Origin: Cercis canadensis | Taxonomy: Eukaryota; Streptophyta; Magnoliopsida; Fabales; Fabaceae | DNA length: 64,000 bases | Assembly: GCA_003255065.1 (NCBI GenBank) | Contig: QAOA01005854.1 | Location: forward strand, 53,162-117,161 | Direction of reading: 5' to 3' | Shown here: piece by piece, positions 60,265-64,000 of the stretch | How the letters are laid out: the number at the start of each line of letters is the position of its first letter | Position numbering within the stretch: position 1 is the stretch's first letter | Notes under the pieces: model-generated | Database searches by the model: none | Told to the model about the DNA's origin: nothing | Seen by the model: the letters and a program-made list of their open reading frames with translations, nothing else | Position numbers and translations under genes: made by a program

Positions 60265-60633
60265 GAATAAAACCCTTTTTCAGTCCTTGAAAAATGCAGT
60301 CATTGACAAATTCGTCCTCCAAAAATATTCAGTGACAAATTGGTCATTGAATTATTATTTTGCTGACAAATTAGTCCTCCGGTAGGCAAGATCAGTGAAA
60401 AGAAAATGAGGACTTGAATGAGAAAATGAGGGCTTAAACATAGCTAGGCAAAATCAGTGAAAAAAAATTTAGGAAAGGGGTCTACAAGGGTCCAGAACTT
60501 TTCTCATTAAAGTATCAAAGGACTAATTTGTCAGAAAGAATAATAATTCAAGAACTAATTTGTCACTGAAAATTTTTAGAGGACAAATTTGTCAATAACT
60601 ACATTTTTTAAGGACTAAAAAATGGTTTTACTC
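60265..60633. mobile_element. MULE-type MITE, 369 bp
   Basis: Inverted repeats of about 115 bp carry TCAGTCCTTGAAAAATG, GACAAATTCGTCCTCC and GACAAATTAGTCCTCC. The ends are GAATAAAACC and GGTTTTACTC. An exact 9-bp duplication, TTATTTTAT, lies at 60256-60264 and 60634-60642. The ends and internal phrase type match the Pack-MULE at 53466, suggesting one family. Confidence 0.85.
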
Positions 60634-60642
60634 TTATTTTAT

Positions 60643-62147
60643 TCAATAACTATATTTAAATTATGATAAAAATTTTATTGAACTATTTCTAATTAAATAG
60701 CATTAGTATTTTACTTTGCGGTTTACTTTGTCCTTGTAAATAGCATTTTTCTATCACTATTATCCAACTTGTACGCTTCCACTATTGTTTGATGCCTGCT
60801 TATTGCTTACTATTTTGCGTTTTGCTGATTTCATGTTATTTATTACAAGTTACTTCACTCGGGGAATGCTTATTTGTTTTTTCTTCCCATTATATAAGAG
60901 GTACTTTGTATTATTTGTCTATAACATATAATTGACTTCATTTCTTAATTATCGTGTCCTTCGTAAGCCACGACATTATGAGAGTGAAAATTCAAAAGAT
61001 GCATGCACAAGGCACGAAGACAAATTTGACTCTCACAACTCAAATAATTTTAAGTTATTACGTGTTGTTTAGTAAATAATCTAAGTAATTAAGGTTACGT
61101 ATCGTCATGTAATCAAAAAATGCTTAAATAAAACAAATATTTTTTGCCAATGTTCATTCTTATTATATCTTAATCATAATATTTAAGGAATTAAGCTTAT
61201 GTGTCCTCGTGTAATCAAAAAATATTTAAATAAAACAAATTTTTTTTTGCCAATGTTGATTCTTATTATATCTTAATCATATAGAACCATTAATTAAGAC
61301 GCTTGATGTATAGTTTACTAAAAATATTCTAACAATTTGTTTGAACCATAAAAACAAAAAAGAAAGAAAGAAAAATCTAGATTTTGTCTTGATGTGGGCG
61401 GTGTCAAAGCCTGAAAATGGAAGCATGCAACAAATCAAGGTAGGGTAAGAGGTGAAGCAGGCACACACGTGCAAGAGTTTGGTGATGCTGTNCATTAATT
61501 AAGACGCTTGATGTATAGTTTACTAAAAATATTCTAAAAATTTGTTTGAACCATAAAAACAAAAAAGAAAGAAAGAAAAATCTAGATTTTGTCTTGATGT
61601 GGGCGGTGTCAAAGCCTGAAAATGGAAGCATGCAACAAATCAAGGTAGGGTAAGAGGTGAAGCAGGCACACACGTGCAAGAGTTTGGTGATGCTGTTGCT
61701 AGCGCAATTATTGAAAGCTCTTTAATATTTTATAGCGAGGTAGAAATATATAGCTGCTAAGAACCTAGCTACGTATGCATGTTCTTTCTTTTTCTCTTAT
61801 TTCCCCCATTCTTTATATAGTTGAGTTCTGTCTATTTTTCTTTCTATTTATTTTGCTGTGTTACTTTCATTCACTGTCACTGCAACAGAATTGAATTGTA
61901 TGTGAGACATGACAATAGAGAAATTAAAGCAAAACCCAGAATCTACGGATTTTGGATATGTTTTTGCTTGCTATGTTTTGTTCGATCTGTCTCAATTCAG
62001 TTCTTTTCATTGACTTAGTCCCTCCTTACGGCTCACCGACACACAAATACGTGACAGTACTACCACCATTGCCAACTTAATAAATTTCTCATGCCATATG
62101 TTTATAAAAAATCTCTATCTCCTCCCACTCTCTTCTCATGTCTTTTC
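60643..62147. other. Intergenic DNA with local duplications
   Basis: No gene. 61091-61180 and 61192-61281 are a tandem pair (AATCAAAAAAT, then TTTGCCAATGTT). 61288-61696 is the N-centred duplication listed separately. Confidence 0.45.
61288..61696. repeat. 204-bp direct duplication around a single N (likely assembly artefact)
   Basis: 61288-61491 and 61493-61696 differ at only about one base and meet at the N at 61492. Confidence 0.85.
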
Positions 62148-62598
62148 TGCCAAATTATATTAATAAACTCACATTAATAAAGAATCATACATACAAACAA
62201 AATATTAGTCCTTAATAAACCCCACATCGTTTTTTTATTCTTGACCTAATGACCCACAGGCACTTAGTTTAGCTGTAAGAAATCTAGATTGTTACTAAAT
62301 GGCTTGAGTTCAAGGGAATGCGAATCTGTTGATAAGGCATCTTATTAAGTTTTGTCTTTGATTCTGCCAAATTATATTAATAAACTCACATTAATAAAGA
62401 ATCATACATACAAACAAAATATTATTCCTTAATAAACCCCGCATCGTCTTTTTATTGTTGACCTAATTAAAGTACCATAAATGACCCACAGGCACTTAGT
62501 TTAGCGGTAAGAAATCTGGATTGTTACTAAATGGCTTAAGTTCAAGGGAATGCGAATCTGTTGATAAGGCATCTTATTAAGTTTTGTCTTTGATTTTG
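62148..62598. repeat. Tandem duplication of about 217-233 bp, no N between copies
   Basis: 62148-62364 and 62365-62598 start with TGCCAAATTATATTAATAA and end with GTCTTTGATT. The second copy has about 16 extra bases (TAAAGTACCATAA region) and several substitutions. Unlike the N joins this looks like a real, somewhat old duplication. Each copy holds a SINE head. Confidence 0.75.
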
Positions 62599-62690
62599 TT
62601 GAATCCACGTCATGTGTAATCGGGTTTAACTAGGTACATAAACCTTGAGATCAATATCTAATGAAACCCTTTTTCGATAAACAAAAAAAC
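62484..62690 (+). mobile_element. tRNA-derived SINE
   Basis: TAGTTTAGCGG at 62497-62507 fits the pol III A box (TRGYNNARYGG). GTTCAAGGG at 62540-62548 fits the B box, 43 bases away as in a tRNA gene. The tail ends CGATAAACAAAAAAAC. A second head lies at about 62257-62320 in the first tandem copy. Target duplications were not found because of the tandem duplication. Confidence 0.65.
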
Positions 62691-64000
62691 ATTAGCTCAT
62701 GGTTGTACAGCAACTAGAAGAAGAAAATGATTACGTTTCTCTTACCTTCCTTTAAGGTTGGAGCTAGCTGTACATGTACCATTGAAATAGATGTTTTTTT
62801 TTAATGTTAAGAAAATAAATTGACAAACAAGTAGTTTTCAAACAAATATACCATGTGTTGGTTGTTTTTTGCGGTTAGTAAATATGGTCAAAATACTTAT
62901 TAACCAATGAATGTGGTCGAAATTAATACATTTGGAAAAGAGAAGGTCCCAATAAATAAGAATGTTGGTTGAGAAGTTTGAATGTGAATGGTCACCACCC
63001 TAGTTTTATAGGTCTACATAGATAATCTAATGCATGCATTTCCCTCCATACACGATTCTATTTAATAACCACCGTACTAGTTTTGTTGATATTCTGGAAA
63101 CTTCTGTCTTTTGTTGACCCAACACTTAGACCATTTTTTAGAAAAAGAAATCAAATAGATTAAAGAAGGAATTTGGCAAATGAGGCATTTCTGCCTTTGA
63201 ATATTAAATAAGGAGACGAAACCAAAACACTGTCTTTAATTTCTAATTTATTAATTAAATGTTTGATATAGCCAGCAATTATGCAGCCAATTTAGGGTAT
63301 AGTAAAACCTACCATGCTTTCTCTTTGGAAACCTAGATGCTTAATGCTTTTAGCTAAAGACGAAGAAGAATCACAATGCGAGCCTTGACTATCCTAGAGG
63401 AAGCATTTAGCTAAAGAAGAAGAAGAAGCAATTACGAGAGTCTCGTTCATCTAATTTGACCCTATGAGTTTTATGCATTATTTTATTAACAACTATTTAG
63501 GGATTCATTTGTCTAACTATTTATTTATTTATTTTTAAGTTACATTTTCTAACTATTTATTTTATTGAGATAAATTATAGCTCGTGCCTTGTAATTAAGA
63601 TACACCACATATATAAATCATCACCTAGCTATAAGTGTGTGTCTATTTTTTATTAGTCTCTCTTATCTAATACATCAATTAATTGTTTCCTATTATAGTA
63701 TTGAGGTTAAAAAACCATTTTTATACATATACATGAAAACTCTAAATATGTTGTATAAAGAATTGTACGAGTTCACAAGTTTTCATGCTTGAACACGTAG
63801 ACTTTGACGATAGAGAAGTGGGTATGATGAAAAAAGATTGTGATATTACAACTACGTACTTTCAAAGGTTAACAAACAAAAAATGCAATTGATTCTATAT
63901 CCATATTTGTTTTCTTCTTTTTGTATGTGTGCACTGACTGATTTAGGGGGGCCAAGGGGGGCACTGGCTCCCCACGTTTATTTTTATTTTAATTTTTTTT
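62691..64000. other. Intergenic DNA, no gene
   Basis: AT-rich spacer. At 63940-63975 a G-run followed by GGCACTGGCTCCCCAC looks like the end of an unidentified transposable element that is cut by the window edge. Confidence 0.4.

Noticed and set aside
61277-61679. Two similar minus-strand ORFs (HVCACFTSYPTL)
   Set aside because: They are the same frame read twice from the N-centred duplication, with no family match.
1-64000. CRISPR arrays, operons, bacterial promoters, rRNA or intact tRNA genes
   Set aside because: None seen; the window is plant nuclear DNA, and the only tRNA-like signals are SINE heads.

Overview
The window is nuclear DNA of a flowering plant, most likely a eudicot. It is AT-rich, has long intergenic spaces, short exons with GT-AG introns, and many Mutator-type (MULE), hAT, LINE and SINE pieces. 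I cannot fix the species. Four host genes can be reconstructed exon by exon: a MATE/DTX transporter (minus, 11712-16230), a small conserved single-pass membrane protein with nine exons (minus, 30651-35154), a WNK5-like kinase with seven exons (plus, 47664-50800) and a 2-oxoglutarate oxygenase-like protein with three exons whose usual catalytic residues are missing (plus, 52272-56144).

Layout. 453-6785 is one Mutator-like element with about 187-bp terminal inverted repeats and a perfect 9-bp target duplication. It carries a decayed transposase on plus and a decayed GRF zinc-finger passenger gene on minus. 7146-9700 holds remains of a Myb/SANT-like gene (minus). 11712-16230 is the MATE gene, with a MITE in its 2.9-kb intron. 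17-30 kb is gene-poor, AT-rich DNA with a LINE 3' end, a MITE and two small ORFs. 30.6-35.2 kb is the membrane-protein gene. 35.9-36.7 kb is a hAT relic inside an older repeat that has a second copy at about 40.5 kb. 39-45 kb holds several fold-back MULE MITEs, a long hairpin and a LINE RNase H remnant. 46.8-51 kb is the WNK gene, with two upstream ORFs in front and two hairpins behind. 52-56 kb is the oxygenase-like gene, whose first intron carries a Pack-MULE that has captured RNase H coding sequence. 56-64 kb is intergenic, with MITEs, tandem duplications and a tRNA-derived SINE.

The four host genes do not form a pathway; each is an ordinary independent plant transcription unit.

Assembly caution. 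There are ten isolated single Ns (24, 2822, 11140, 21697, 34677, 39732, 42900, 44050, 55656, 61492). At least seven sit exactly between two near-identical copies of the same sequence, 18 to about 496 bp long. They look like unmerged contig or haplotype overlaps rather than biology. One of them falsely doubles exon 3 of the membrane-protein gene, and another doubles part of the MULE transposase.
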